Assembly (NCBI RefSeq): GCF_947169445.1
Contig: NZ_CAMVPU010000008.1
Span: 43,556 to 107,555 of the forward strand
Reading direction: 5' to 3'
DNA from: an uncultured Butyrivibrio sp.
GTDB lineage: Bacteria > Bacillota > Clostridia > Lachnospirales > Lachnospiraceae
Length of the DNA stretch: 64,000 bases
The notes beneath the pieces were generated by a model. The model saw nothing but the letters and a program-made list of their open reading frames with translations, was not told the DNA's origin and did no database searches. The position numbers and the translations under genes are program-made. Shown one piece after another: positions 24,628-33,995 of this stretch (its first letter is position 1; each line of letters opens with the position of its first letter).

Positions 24628-27504
24628 ATGATGGTAGATGAGATGGATATGAATAAATTTGATATGAATGATCTGAAGACTCCATATTCACTGGATCCAG
24701 GTCGTAACAAGCAGGATCCAAGAGCGGGAATCATTCCTGATACTGTGGATATGAATGCACCTTTCCGTGAGCCTTTGGCAAGATTTTCCAAGGCTGTAAC
24801 GGATAGAAAGAATATTAAGCTTGGTATTGAGAAGATTACAAAAGAAAGTCCTGAATATTGGGGACTTTATAATCTTATAACTGATGCTCAGTGTGAAATC
24901 GCACTTAAGCTTGAGAAGCGTAAACCAAAGACTTTTGATGAAATAGTAGCTCTTTGTCCTGAGTATTCTAAAGAAGAACTTCAGAAGCAGCTTGATGAGA
25001 TGTCTTATAATGGCGTTATCGAGTGGAATTATGAGAACGACAAGCATGAGAAGCAGTACGTTCTTCCTATGTATGTTCCTGGTTCTGCAGAGTTCGGAAA
25101 CATGAACCATAAGGTTTTGGAAGCACATCCTGAAGCCGGTGCATTCTTTGAGAGAATGAGCCGTATTCCTCTTGAAGGTCTTACACAGATGGTTCCTATG
25201 GGCGGTGCAGGTGTTGGTATGCACGTTATTCCTGTAGAAAAAGCTATCGATATGAAGGGTGAAGCGATTAACCTCGAGAAGATTTCCTACTGGCTTGATT
25301 ACTATGAAGGAAAATATGCAGCTTCTCCATGTTCATGCCGTAGATCAAGAAAGACTTTTGAGCAGGGCTGTGCTGATGATCCTGAAGGATGGTGCATTGC
25401 TATTGGTGATATGGCTGACTACGTTGTTGAGACACAGAAGGATGGCCATTACATCACTAAGGAAGAAGCTCTTGAAATCTTTAAGCAGGCTGAGGACAAC
25501 GGATTCGTTCATCAGATTACTAATATTGATGGTGAGCATAAGATTTTTGCTATCTGTAACTGTAATGTAAACGTATGTTATGCGCTTCGTACTTCACAGC
25601 TGTTTAACACACCTAATATGTCTCGTTCAGCATATGTTGCTCATGTTGACAGAGACGCATGTGTTGCCTGCGGTAGATGTGTAGAGGTTTGTCCTGCTGG
25701 TGCAGCTACTCTTGGACAGAAGCTTTGCAAGAAGGATGGAACAGATGTTATCTATCCTAAAATGCCTCTTCCTACAGAGAAGAAATGGTCTCCAGATATG
25801 TGGACAGAGGATTATCGAGATATTAACCGTATTAATACTCATAAGACCGGTACTTCTCCATGTAAATCAGCTTGTCCTGCACATATTCCGGTTCAGGGAT
25901 ATCTTAAGATGGCTGCACAGGGTAGATATGAAGAAGCTCTTGCTCTTATCAAGAAATACAATCCACTTCCTGCAGTATGTGGTCATGTATGTAACCGCAG
26001 ATGTGAGGATGCCTGCACAAGAGGCACTATTGATAAAGCTCTTGCTATTGATGAGGTTAAGAAATTCGTTGCTATGCGTGATCTGAATTCAGATACACGT
26101 TATATTCCTAAGAAGACTATTCCTAAGCTGGGCGGCGGCTTTGATGAGAAGGTAGCTATCATCGGTGCAGGTCCTGCAGGTATTTCCTGTGCATATTACC
26201 TTGCACTTAAGGGATATAAGCCTACTTTGTTTGAGAAGAATAAGAAGCCGGGCGGAATGGTAACATACGGAATTCCATCTTTTGTTATGGAAAAAGATGT
26301 TGTTGAAGCAGAAGTAGATGTATTAAGAGATCTTGGTGTAGATATCAGACTTGGCGTTGAAGTTGGTAAGGATATCACATTAAAAGAACTCCGTGAGCAG
26401 GGCTACAAGGCATTTTATATTGCAATTGGCTGCCAGGGCGGACGTGGAGTAAACGTTCCCGGTGAAGATGCTCAGGGCGTGCTTAAGGGTGTAGATATTC
26501 TTCATGCTGTAATCGATGATGAGAACTATAAGCTTACTGGTGATACTGTAGTTATCGGTGGTGGTAACGTTGCTATTGATGTAAGCCGTACTGCTATAAG
26601 ATGTGGTTCTCCTAAGATCACACAGGTTTCTCTTGAAACTCGTGATATAATGCCGGCTCTTCCTGAAGAAATTGAAATTGCTGAATCAGAAGGCATTGAG
26701 TTTAAGGGTGGCTGGGGACCAAAAGAAATCCTTACAGGAAACGGCAAGGTAAAGGGCATTGTATTCAAGAAGTGTACTCAGGTTAAGAATGCAGAAGGCA
26801 AGTTTGATCCTAAGTATGACGAGAACGAGACAATGGAAATTGCTTGCTCTAATGTAATTCTTTCAGTTGGTCAGGCTACTATCTGGGGCGACCTTCTTAA
26901 GGATGAGAACGTTGAATTCAGAGGACCTGCACCTGTTGCTGATAAGATTACATTCCAGACAACTGTTCCTGATATCTTTGTTGGTGGAGATATGTTCTAC
27001 GGACCAAGATTTGCCATCGACGCAATTGCCTGCGGTAGAGAAGGCGCTGAGTCTATTCACAGATTTGTACAGCCTCATTCTTCACTTACAATTGGACGTG
27101 ATCCTAACTTCTTCATCGAACTTAATAAGGACGATATTTCAGTTAAGGATTATGATCATGTAGGACGTCAGGTCCCTGGAGTAAAGAAGACAGAAGACGG
27201 AAAGCTTTCATTCCGTGATACTAAACTTATATTTACTGAAGATCAGGTTAAGAAGGAAACATCACGTTGTCTTGGCTGCGGTGCATCTATCGTAGATCCT
27301 AATAAGTGCGTAGGCTGTGGCCTTTGCACAACTCGCTGCGAATTTGATGCTATTAAGCTTACAAGAGACAACCCGGATGCTTCTACAATGAGAAAAGCTG
27401 AGGATAAGCTTAAATACATTCTTCCAAATGGCCTTAAGCAGGCTATTGCCAGACCGTTTGTTAAGAAGACTTCTGAAGAAACAGCTTGGCTTCCTAAGGA
27501 ATAA
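24628..27504 (+). CDS. Large FAD/NAD(P) and iron-sulfur oxidoreductase, GltD-like core
   Basis: 958 residues. In order: an N-terminal region of about 220 residues of unknown fold; a Cys-rich segment with CSCRRS near 235 and CNCNVNVC near 312; a 4Fe-4S motif CVACGRCVEVCPAG (about 345-358); a GltD-type N-terminal Fe-S domain (CKSACPAHIP near 412 and CGHVCNRRCEDAC); an FAD site GAGPAG near 513; an NAD(P) site GGGNVAID near 645; the closing GGD...AIACGREGAE motif; and C-terminal CLGCG and CVGCGLCTTRC clusters (about 881-905). It looks like an electron-transfer hub taking electrons from NAD(P)H or ferredoxin. The start ATG 24628 is uncertain (ATG 24643 and 24649 are possible). Linked with hypA, hypB and the membrane protein; the acceptor is unknown. 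Confidence 0.85.
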   Translation: MMVDEMDMNKFDMNDLKTPYSLDPGRNKQDPRAGIIPDTVDMNAPFREPLARFSKAVTDRKNIKLGIEKITKESPEYWGLYNLITDAQCEIALKLEKRKPKTFDEIVALCPEYSKEELQKQLDEMSYNGVIEWNYENDKHEKQYVLPMYVPGSAEFGNMNHKVLEAHPEAGAFFERMSRIPLEGLTQMVPMGGAGVGMHVIPVEKAIDMKGEAINLEKISYWLDYYEGKYAASPCSCRRSRKTFEQGCADDPEGWCIAIGDMADYVVETQKDGHYITKEEALEIFKQAEDNGFVHQITNIDGEHKIFAICNCNVNVCYALRTSQLFNTPNMSRSAYVAHVDRDACVACGRCVEVCPAGAATLGQKLCKKDGTDVIYPKMPLPTEKKWSPDMWTEDYRDINRINTHKTGTSPCKSACPAHIPVQGYLKMAAQGRYEEALALIKKYNPLPAVCGHVCNRRCEDACTRGTIDKALAIDEVKKFVAMRDLNSDTRYIPKKTIPKLGGGFDEKVAIIGAGPAGISCAYYLALKGYKPTLFEKNKKPGGMVTYGIPSFVMEKDVVEAEVDVLRDLGVDIRLGVEVGKDITLKELREQGYKAFYIAIGCQGGRGVNVPGEDAQGVLKGVDILHAVIDDENYKLTGDTVVIGGGNVAIDVSRTAIRCGSPKITQVSLETRDIMPALPEEIEIAESEGIEFKGGWGPKEILTGNGKVKGIVFKKCTQVKNAEGKFDPKYDENETMEIACSNVILSVGQATIWGDLLKDENVEFRGPAPVADKITFQTTVPDIFVGGDMFYGPRFAIDAIACGREGAESIHRFVQPHSSLTIGRDPNFFIELNKDDISVKDYDHVGRQVPGVKKTEDGKLSFRDTKLIFTEDQVKKETSRCLGCGASIVDPNKCVGCGLCTTRCEFDAIKLTRDNPDASTMRKAEDKLKYILPNGLKQAIARPFVKKTSEETAWLPKE

Positions 27505-27520
27505 TGTAAAGTGATTTTCG

Positions 27521-27571
27521 GGGACGTATAAATCGTTTCGCTTAAGTGAAGCGATATATACGTCCCTGTTT
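27521..27571 (+). terminator. Terminator with the GGGACGTATAAATC repeat, copy 1
   Basis: Left arm 27521-27535 and right arm 27552-27566 pair with one mismatch; an inner alternative stem TCGCTT/AAGCGA (27538-27543 with 27549-27554) also forms. The left arm has the same first 14 bases as the hairpin after flgE at 45055. Confidence 0.7.
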
Positions 27572-27716
27572 CATGAAAAGATTGGATTAATGCGCTTCCT
27601 GCAACTCTTCAAATATTTAAGGGTTGACGAATAACATAAAAATGTTTATTAATAAGAAATGATGTTTTAAATCGTATTACTAGTTTTTATTATGAAGGGG
27701 CATTTTAGAGAAACAA

Positions 27717-29813
27717 ATGGCAACAAAGACAACTAATTCCAAGAAAAATTCACTTCTTATTGTTGAGTCACCTACCAAGGTGAAAGCAATCAAGAAATTT
27801 TTAGGTGCAGGCTATGATGTTGCAGCCAGTAACGGTCATGTAAGAGATCTTCCCAAGAGTCAGATGGGAGTAGATGTTGATCATGACTTTGAACCTAAGT
27901 ATATAACCATAAGGGGAAAAGGTGACGTGCTTGCTGATCTTCGTAAGAAGGTTAAGAAGGCCGATCACGTGTACCTCGCAACTGACCCTGACCGTGAGGG
28001 AGAAGCTATTTCCTGGCATTTAATGTCTGCGCTTAAACTTGAAGAAGCAGAAGCCAAGGTACAGAGAGTTACCTTTAATGAAATTACCAAGAATGCGGTT
28101 AAGGAAGCTATGAAGCATCCTCGCGATATCGATATGAATCTTGTTGATGCCCAGCAGGCTAGACGTATTCTTGATAGAATGGTGGGCTACAGTATTTCAC
28201 CACTTCTCTGGTCTAAGATCAAGAGAGGACTTAGCGCCGGAAGGGTTCAGTCTGTGGCTCTTCGCATAATAGCTGACAGAGAGGAAGAAATCGATTCTTT
28301 TATTCCTAGTGAATACTGGACTTTAGATGTTAATCTCATGGCTGAAGGCGAGAAGAAGCCTTTAGTTGCTCATTATTATGGAACTCTTGATGAGAAAAAA
28401 GAGATCAAATCCAAAGCTGAGCTTGAAGAGATCTGTAAGTCCTTAAAAGGCAAGAAGTATGTTGTAAGTGATGTTAAAAAGGGCGAGAGAACCAAGAAAG
28501 CACCTCTTCCTTTTACAACTTCAACACTTCAGCAGGAAGCTTCCAAAGCTCTTAATTTCTCAACACAAAAGACAATGCGTGTTGCTCAGCAGCTTTATGA
28601 AGGAATAGAACTTGGCAAGCAGGGAACTGTTGGTCTTATTACATACCTTCGTACAGACTCTACCCGTGTTTCTGATGAAGCAGTTGCAGCTGCCAATTCT
28701 TATATTTCAGCAAACTTTGGAGAGAAATATTTATCTGAGGGAGCTACTACCAAAAAGTCTGATGCCAAGATCCAGGATGCTCATGAAGCAATCAGACCAA
28801 CATATATAGAGAATACCCCTGTAATGGTCAAAGAGTATCTTTCAAGAGACCAGTTCAGATTATATCAGCTTATCTGGAGAAGATTTATGGCTAGCCGTAT
28901 GGCTCCTGCCAAGTATGAGACAACTTCAGTCAAGATTGATGCAGGCGAGCATAGATTTACAGTTGCTGCTTCCAAGACTGTTTTTGACGGCTTCCTTAAT
29001 GTATATACAGATGAGGACGATCAGATCGAGAAGAACGTTCTCATGAAGAATCTGGATACAAATACAAAGCTTAGTTTTGACAGCTTTGATAGTGCACAGC
29101 ATTTTACTCAGCCGGCACCTCATTACACAGAAGCATCTCTTGTTCATGATTTAGAGGCTCTTGGAATTGGTAGACCTAGTACCTATGCACCTACTATTTC
29201 AACCATCCTTGCAAGGCACTATATTACCAAGGAAAATAAGGCTATTTTCATTACAGAGCTTGGTCAGGCTGTTAACAAGATGATGAATGATGCTTTTCCT
29301 CAGATTGTTGATGTTAACTTTACATCCAATATGGAAGCACTTCTTGATGGAATAGCTGATGGTGAAGTTAAGTGGAAAACAGTTATTGAGAATTTCTATC
29401 CTGATCTTAATGATGCAGTAGTTGCAGCAGAAAAAGAGATGGAAAAGATTCAGGTTCAGGATGAAGTGACTGATGAAATCTGTCCAAATTGTGGCAGGAA
29501 CATGGTTATTAAATACGGACCACATGGTAAATTCCTTGCTTGTCCCGGATTTCCTGAATGTAAGAACACTATGCCATACTTTGAAAAGATTGGTGTAGAA
29601 TGTCCTAAGTGTGGGAAGGATCTTGTACTTAAGCGTACAAGAAAGGGCAGAATTTATTATGGCTGTATTGATGCCCCTGAATGTGATTTTATGTCCTGGG
29701 CAAGGCCTGTTAAGGAAAAATGTCCTAAGTGTGGGAACTTCATGGTAGCTAAGAGCAATAAGATTGCTTGCAGCAATCCTGAGTGTGGTTTTGTCACAGA
29801 TAAAAAAGACTGA
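27717..29813 (+). CDS. topA: DNA topoisomerase I
   Basis: Relaxes negative supercoils by single-strand passage. 698 residues: TOPRIM domain (about 12-125, with DPDREGEAISWH), the active-site Tyr310 in TYLRTDSTR, and three C-terminal zinc ribbons (CPNCGRN, CPKCGKD, CPKCGNF with their second Cys pairs). The ribosome site is weak (GAG). codY follows, as in the topA...codY order of B. subtilis, but trmFO, xerC and hslVU, which lie between them there, are absent. Confidence 0.97.
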   Translation: MATKTTNSKKNSLLIVESPTKVKAIKKFLGAGYDVAASNGHVRDLPKSQMGVDVDHDFEPKYITIRGKGDVLADLRKKVKKADHVYLATDPDREGEAISWHLMSALKLEEAEAKVQRVTFNEITKNAVKEAMKHPRDIDMNLVDAQQARRILDRMVGYSISPLLWSKIKRGLSAGRVQSVALRIIADREEEIDSFIPSEYWTLDVNLMAEGEKKPLVAHYYGTLDEKKEIKSKAELEEICKSLKGKKYVVSDVKKGERTKKAPLPFTTSTLQQEASKALNFSTQKTMRVAQQLYEGIELGKQGTVGLITYLRTDSTRVSDEAVAAANSYISANFGEKYLSEGATTKKSDAKIQDAHEAIRPTYIENTPVMVKEYLSRDQFRLYQLIWRRFMASRMAPAKYETTSVKIDAGEHRFTVAASKTVFDGFLNVYTDEDDQIEKNVLMKNLDTNTKLSFDSFDSAQHFTQPAPHYTEASLVHDLEALGIGRPSTYAPTISTILARHYITKENKAIFITELGQAVNKMMNDAFPQIVDVNFTSNMEALLDGIADGEVKWKTVIENFYPDLNDAVVAAEKEMEKIQVQDEVTDEICPNCGRNMVIKYGPHGKFLACPGFPECKNTMPYFEKIGVECPKCGKDLVLKRTRKGRIYYGCIDAPECDFMSWARPVKEKCPKCGNFMVAKSNKIACSNPECGFVTDKKD

Positions 29814-29838
29814 AAAAATTATTATTTTAAATTTATAG

Positions 29839-29853
29839 AGATTTCTGAAAATT
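29839..29853 (+). promoter_or_regulatory. CodY-box-like site between topA and codY
   Basis: 13 of 15 bases match the CodY consensus AATTTTCWGAAAATT, and the central TTTCTGAAAATT is perfect. It lies before the topA terminator and about 60 bases before the codY -10, so it could serve feedback on codY by looping or act on the topA transcript end. Chance occurrence in AT-rich DNA is possible. Confidence 0.45.
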
Positions 29854-29873
29854 TAAGCATTTTTTCATAATTG

Positions 29874-29908
29874 TAGGCGCTTTATTGTTTGAAGCGCCTA
29901 TTTTTTTA
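29874..29908 (+). terminator. Terminator after topA
   Basis: A 9-bp GC-rich stem (29874-29882 with 29892-29900) followed by seven T. Confidence 0.88.
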
Positions 29909-29911
29909 TGC

Positions 29912-29917
29912 TATGAT
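29912..29917 (+). promoter_or_regulatory. Extended -10 element for codY
   Basis: TATGAT with upstream TGC, just after the topA terminator and 82 bases before the codY start. Confidence 0.45.
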
Positions 29918-29999
29918 ACAAATAGCGTGGTAATGTTATTTGCGTATTTTCGATAACTTTATTACCAGCGTGGGGAAAGAAGAGAAAAGGAGAACATCG

Positions 30000-30779
30000 A
30001 TGAGTAGTGTACAACTACTGGATAAGACCCGTAAAATCGGAAAGCTATTACATAACAGTAACTCCGGCAAGGTTGTTTTTAACGATATCTGCCGTGTGTT
30101 ATGTGATATTTTATCCTCAAACATGTTTGTTATCAGCAAAAAAGGTAAGGTGCTTGGAATTGGCGAAAGTCCCAACGTGGAATCTCTAAGTGATCTTTTA
30201 GTTGATAGTGTAGGTTCTTTTATCGATCCTATGCTTAATGAAAGACTTTTGACAATTCTTTCTACTAAAGAGAATGTTAATCTTGAGACTCTTGGATTTG
30301 AAGGAATTGATAGTTCCAAATTCCAGGCAATCATAACACCTATAGAGATTGCCGGTGAGAGACTTGGAACACTGTTTATTTACAAAACCGAAGCTCCGTA
30401 CGATATAGATGATATAATCCTTTGTGAATACGGAACCACTGTTGTAGGCCTCGAAATGCTAAGGGCTGTTAATGAGGAGAATGCAGAAGAGAGCAGAAAG
30501 CTTGCAGTTGTAAAATCAGCTATTGGTACTCTTTCGTTTTCTGAGATGCAGGCAATCATTCATATTTTTGATGAGCTTGACGGAATGGAAGGCGTGTTGG
30601 TTGCAAGTAAGATCGCTGACAGAGTTGGTATTACAAGAAGCGTTATTGTCAACGCTTTAAGAAAATTTGAAAGTGCCGGTGTTATTGAATCCAGATCCTC
30701 CGGTATGAAAGGTACTTATATCAAAGTAACCAACGACGTTGTGTTTAATGAAATTAAGAACCTGAAAGCAGAATTATAA
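30000..30779 (+). CDS. codY: Global transcriptional regulator CodY
   Basis: GTP- and branched-chain-amino-acid-responsive repressor in Firmicutes. 259 residues from ATG 30000 (AAAGGAG upstream), exactly the B. subtilis CodY length; an earlier ATG at 29940 lacks a ribosome site. The N-terminal GAF ligand domain (about 1-155) and the C-terminal winged helix (VASKIADRVGITRSVIVNALRK begins near 200; only its start is quoted as a motif: ADRVGITRS) are complete. It sits between amino-acid genes upstream and flgB downstream, as in B. subtilis, where CodY represses both ilv-leu and fla-che genes. Confidence 0.97.
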   Translation: MSSVQLLDKTRKIGKLLHNSNSGKVVFNDICRVLCDILSSNMFVISKKGKVLGIGESPNVESLSDLLVDSVGSFIDPMLNERLLTILSTKENVNLETLGFEGIDSSKFQAIITPIEIAGERLGTLFIYKTEAPYDIDDIILCEYGTTVVGLEMLRAVNEENAEESRKLAVVKSAIGTLSFSEMQAIIHIFDELDGMEGVLVASKIADRVGITRSVIVNALRKFESAGVIESRSSGMKGTYIKVTNDVVFNEIKNLKAEL

Positions 30780-30835
30780 TTGGATTGATATTTTTTATCA
30801 TTAATTGAATTTTATAGATATGGATTGATGACGAT

Positions 30836-30872
30836 GAAGGGATTTATCATTTTGGGTAGATCCTTTCTTTTT
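30836..30872 (+). terminator. Terminator after codY
   Basis: An 8-bp stem (30836-30843 with 30860-30867, one G-U pair), 16-base loop, then TTTTT. It separates codY from the flagellar operon. Confidence 0.65.
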
Positions 30873-30911
30873 CATTTTATATATCTTGTAGTTTAAACTT
30901 CAAAAAGACAC

Positions 30912-30968
30912 AACATAAAGTATATTTTTCTTGTATTTTATGTTAAATAATTTTATTATTAATATAAT
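30912..30968 (+). promoter_or_regulatory. Putative control region of the flagellar operon
   Basis: A perfect dyad AACATAAA (30912-30919) and TTTATGTT (30937-30944) precedes a TATAAT (30963-30968) that lies 41 bases before flgB. No good -35 is seen, which suggests an activator or a dyad-bound regulator. No sigma-28 motif is present here. Confidence 0.4.
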
Positions 30969-31008
30969 AAGATTAATGTGTCCTTAGTTTGCCCATTTGG
31001 AGGTGCCT

Positions 31009-31404
31009 ATGATCAACAGTAATGCTTTTGATTATATCAATGTGCTTGATAAGGCGGCAGATGCTTCATGGCTTAGAAATGAGGTCCTTGCCAATAATAT
31101 CGCTAACGTGGATACTCCTGGATATAAGAGACAGGATCTAAATTTTGAGGATGAACTTGAGCGTGCTCTTGGCAATTCCAAGTATATGACTATGGATGCC
31201 AAGGTGGCCAGGTTAAAAGAGACAGAGCTTCGGCCAAGAGTAATCAATGATTATTCTAATTTTTCCTATAGGACTGACAGGAATAATGTCGATATAGAAA
31301 CTGAAAACGTAATGCTTGCTGCCAACCAGATTAAATATCAGGGACTTATGGCAAGTGTTCAGAGTGAGTTTTCAAATCTGCAACTGGTATCAAAATCATC
31401 ATAA
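31009..31404 (+). CDS. flgB: Flagellar basal-body rod protein FlgB
   Basis: Proximal rod subunit. 131 residues from ATG 31009 with TTGGAGGTG upstream (a TTG at 30997 is part of the ribosome site). The rod/hook N-terminal motif appears as LANNIANVDTPGYKRQD near residue 29 and the C-terminal helix includes LAANQIKYQGL. First gene of the long flagellar series. Confidence 0.96.
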   Translation: MINSNAFDYINVLDKAADASWLRNEVLANNIANVDTPGYKRQDLNFEDELERALGNSKYMTMDAKVARLKETELRPRVINDYSNFSYRTDRNNVDIETENVMLAANQIKYQGLMASVQSEFSNLQLVSKSS

Positions 31405-31435
31405 AATAGCTGATTTTCTGTGAAAGGAGCGAAAT

Positions 31436-31882
31436 ATGAGTATTTTTGATTCTTTTAACATCAATTCATCCGGAATGACAGCTCAGCGTTTTCGTATGGA
31501 TATCATTTCCGAGAATATTGCTAATGCTAATACTACGAGAACAGCTGACGGAACACCTTATGTCAGAAAGGTTGTTCGTTTTGAAGAAAAGGGAACACAG
31601 ACTCCTTTTTCCAGAATCCTGAATGAGAGATTAGATCACTACTCAGGAAGAGGCGTTAAGGTTACAACTGTTCAGGATGATACCTGGACTCAGATGAATG
31701 TGGTCTATGACCCATCTCACCCGGACGCTGATGCAAATGGATATGTTACATATCCTAATGTCAATACGGTTACAGAGATGACAAACCTTATTGATGCAAG
31801 CAGGTCTTATGAGGCTAATGCTACTGCATTTAATGCCAGCAAAAATCTTGCCACAAGAGGACTTGAGCTTGCCAGCAAATAA
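31436..31882 (+). CDS. flgC: Flagellar basal-body rod protein FlgC
   Basis: Proximal rod subunit, 148 residues, ribosome site AAAGGAG. N-terminal ISENIANANTTRTADG and C-terminal MTNLIDASRSYEANATAFN are the FlgC signatures. It lies 31 bases after flgB. Confidence 0.97.
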   Translation: MSIFDSFNINSSGMTAQRFRMDIISENIANANTTRTADGTPYVRKVVRFEEKGTQTPFSRILNERLDHYSGRGVKVTTVQDDTWTQMNVVYDPSHPDADANGYVTYPNVNTVTEMTNLIDASRSYEANATAFNASKNLATRGLELASK

Positions 31883-31935
31883 TTAGCTTTGTTGTTGTGG
31901 ATTATACATAAATGCTTTTTTAACAGGGGGTTAAT

Positions 31936-32274
31936 ATGGCATCTTTAGATATCGCACAGCTTCGAAATGTTTCATCCGAGACAATCAGACAGCATGAACT
32001 TCAAAAGAGCACTGTCTATAATGTTTATGGGCAGGAGGATGATAATAATTCCTTTGCCACAATATTTGGACGGGCAATGGAGAATATCAATACTACCAAT
32101 GCTTATTTATCCGATGCAGAAAACGAGGAGATAAAGTGGGCACTTGGTCAGACGGATAATACTCATGATCTTTCTATTGCACTTCAGAAAGCTCAGACAG
32201 CGCTTCAATATACTGTTGCGGTGAGGGACCGCGCACTTGCTGCCTATAGAGAGATCACTCAGATGCAGGTATAA
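31936..32274 (+). CDS. fliE: Flagellar hook-basal body complex protein FliE
   Basis: Joins the MS ring to the rod. 112 residues, mostly helical; the C-terminal DLSIALQKAQTALQYTVAVRDR segment is typical (core motif ALQKAQTALQ). Ribosome site AGGGGG. Order flgB-flgC-fliE is as in B. subtilis. Confidence 0.93.
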   Translation: MASLDIAQLRNVSSETIRQHELQKSTVYNVYGQEDDNNSFATIFGRAMENINTTNAYLSDAENEEIKWALGQTDNTHDLSIALQKAQTALQYTVAVRDRALAAYREITQMQV

Positions 32275-32351
32275 GGTTTTTAATGCGTTAACTTAGTTTG
32301 CGCATATCGCTATACATTTATTAGATTTATAAAAATAGGGGAGGGAGAAAA

Positions 32352-33971
32352 ATGGCTGAAAGATTACGAGCCTTGTGGCAAAAAGTTCTCGATTGGTGGA
32401 ACCAGTTCACAGCCAAGCAGAAGACTTTGATAGTCGGTGCCGGTACTGTTGTGCTGCTTACAATCATCATTTTGGTTACTGTACTTAACCAGCCTCAATA
32501 TGTTCTTTTGGCTCAGGCCACTTCTACCAAGGAAGCGTCTGAAATAAAAGACCTTCTTGATTCCAATTCAATCAATTATAAAATGTCTGATGATGGACTT
32601 GTGTTTAAGGTGCTGAAAAAGGACCAGGCTAATGCAAGCCTTCTTCTTGGTGCCAATGACATTCAGTCCTATACTTACAGCATTGATAATGTTACTGATG
32701 GCAGTTTTTCAACTACAGAATCAGATAAGCAAAAGAAATACGTCAAATATCTGGAAAGTCAATTGGAACACGATATGATAGCCAAGTTTGATGCTATCGA
32801 ATCTGCTACAGTTAAGCTGAATATTCCTGATAATGACGGAACTCTTATAGGTAATAAGGAAGAGGCCTCTGCTTGGATCCTTCTTAATATTGTCGACAGC
32901 AGTAAATTTAACGAGGATAATGCTACATTTTTGGCTAAGGCTGTTGCAGCTGCACTTGGTAAAAAAACTACCAACGACATTGTCATTCTTGATACAAGCA
33001 GCAATCTTCTTTTTTCCGGAAGTGAAGAAACAACGACATCCGGAATTGCCAGTAATCAGCTTAACTTAAAGGCTAAGGCAGAGCAGCTTGTTAAAAGTGA
33101 GGTAAAAAAGGTTCTTTTGGGAACCAAGTTATACGATGATATTGAAGTTGCCAGCAACCTTGTTCTTGATTTTTCAAATGAGGAGACTGTAGAACATGAT
33201 TATACACCTGCTCAGGATCAGACACAGGGTGTACTTAGTCATGAGACAGTCTATAATGCTGAAAATGTTAATGGTGTTAGTGGAATTCCGGGAACGGATA
33301 CCAATGCTGATGATGAGACAACTTATGTGACCCAGGATAATAATAATTCTTCCTCTACGATATCGGAGGAAACAAGGGATTATCTTCCAAACGAGAAGAT
33401 TACAACCAAGACTAATATCCCAGGATCTATCAAGTATGATGAGTCTTCTATATCGGTTACCGCGATTAATTATGTGGTAATGAAGGAAGAAAACTACGTA
33501 TCAGCAGATCACGATAATCAGACCTGGACAGAGTTTAAGATAGCTAATACTGAGCCAATGACCAAAGAGCTTCCGGAGGATATGAAGACAATCGTAGCAA
33601 AGGCAACCGGTATTTCTGAGGATAATGTGGCTATGGCAGCCTATGATCAGTATGTTTTCTTTGACAGTACAGGTTCTAATATTACTATTACAGATATTTT
33701 GCAGATCCTTACAATTCTGGTTATATTGGGACTTCTCGCATTTATTGTTGTCAGAAGTATGTGGACCAACAAGAAGCAGGAGGAAGAGCCGGAGCCGGAA
33801 GAGCTTTCTGTGGAGCAGCTTCTTGAATCAACTCCTGAAGAACTTCTTGAGGATATTGAGATGGATACGGGATCTGAGACCAAGCGTCTCATCGAGAAGT
33901 TTGTTGAAGAGAATCCGGAAGCCGCTGCGACCTTGCTTCGCAACTGGCTGAATGAGGACTACGGGATCTAA
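32352..33971 (+). CDS. fliF: Flagellar MS-ring protein FliF
   Basis: Builds the membrane MS ring on which the motor and export gate assemble. 539 residues with membrane helices at about 27-47 and 446-466, ring-building motifs between them, and a C-terminal cytoplasmic tail that binds FliG (RNWLNED end). The periplasmic part holds an acidic, Asn/Ser-rich stretch (about 310-345), usual for clostridial FliF. fliG follows after 24 bases. Confidence 0.96.
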   Translation: MAERLRALWQKVLDWWNQFTAKQKTLIVGAGTVVLLTIIILVTVLNQPQYVLLAQATSTKEASEIKDLLDSNSINYKMSDDGLVFKVLKKDQANASLLLGANDIQSYTYSIDNVTDGSFSTTESDKQKKYVKYLESQLEHDMIAKFDAIESATVKLNIPDNDGTLIGNKEEASAWILLNIVDSSKFNEDNATFLAKAVAAALGKKTTNDIVILDTSSNLLFSGSEETTTSGIASNQLNLKAKAEQLVKSEVKKVLLGTKLYDDIEVASNLVLDFSNEETVEHDYTPAQDQTQGVLSHETVYNAENVNGVSGIPGTDTNADDETTYVTQDNNNSSSTISEETRDYLPNEKITTKTNIPGSIKYDESSISVTAINYVVMKEENYVSADHDNQTWTEFKIANTEPMTKELPEDMKTIVAKATGISEDNVAMAAYDQYVFFDSTGSNITITDILQILTILVILGLLAFIVVRSMWTNKKQEEEPEPEELSVEQLLESTPEELLEDIEMDTGSETKRLIEKFVEENPEAAATLLRNWLNEDYGI

Positions 33972-33995
33972 TTAATTTTTTGCGGGGAGTTATAA

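Noticed and set aside
27505..27600. Insertion-sequence remnant based on the GGGACGTATA inverted repeat
   Set aside because: No transposase fragment or target duplication is present; a hairpin terminator explains it.
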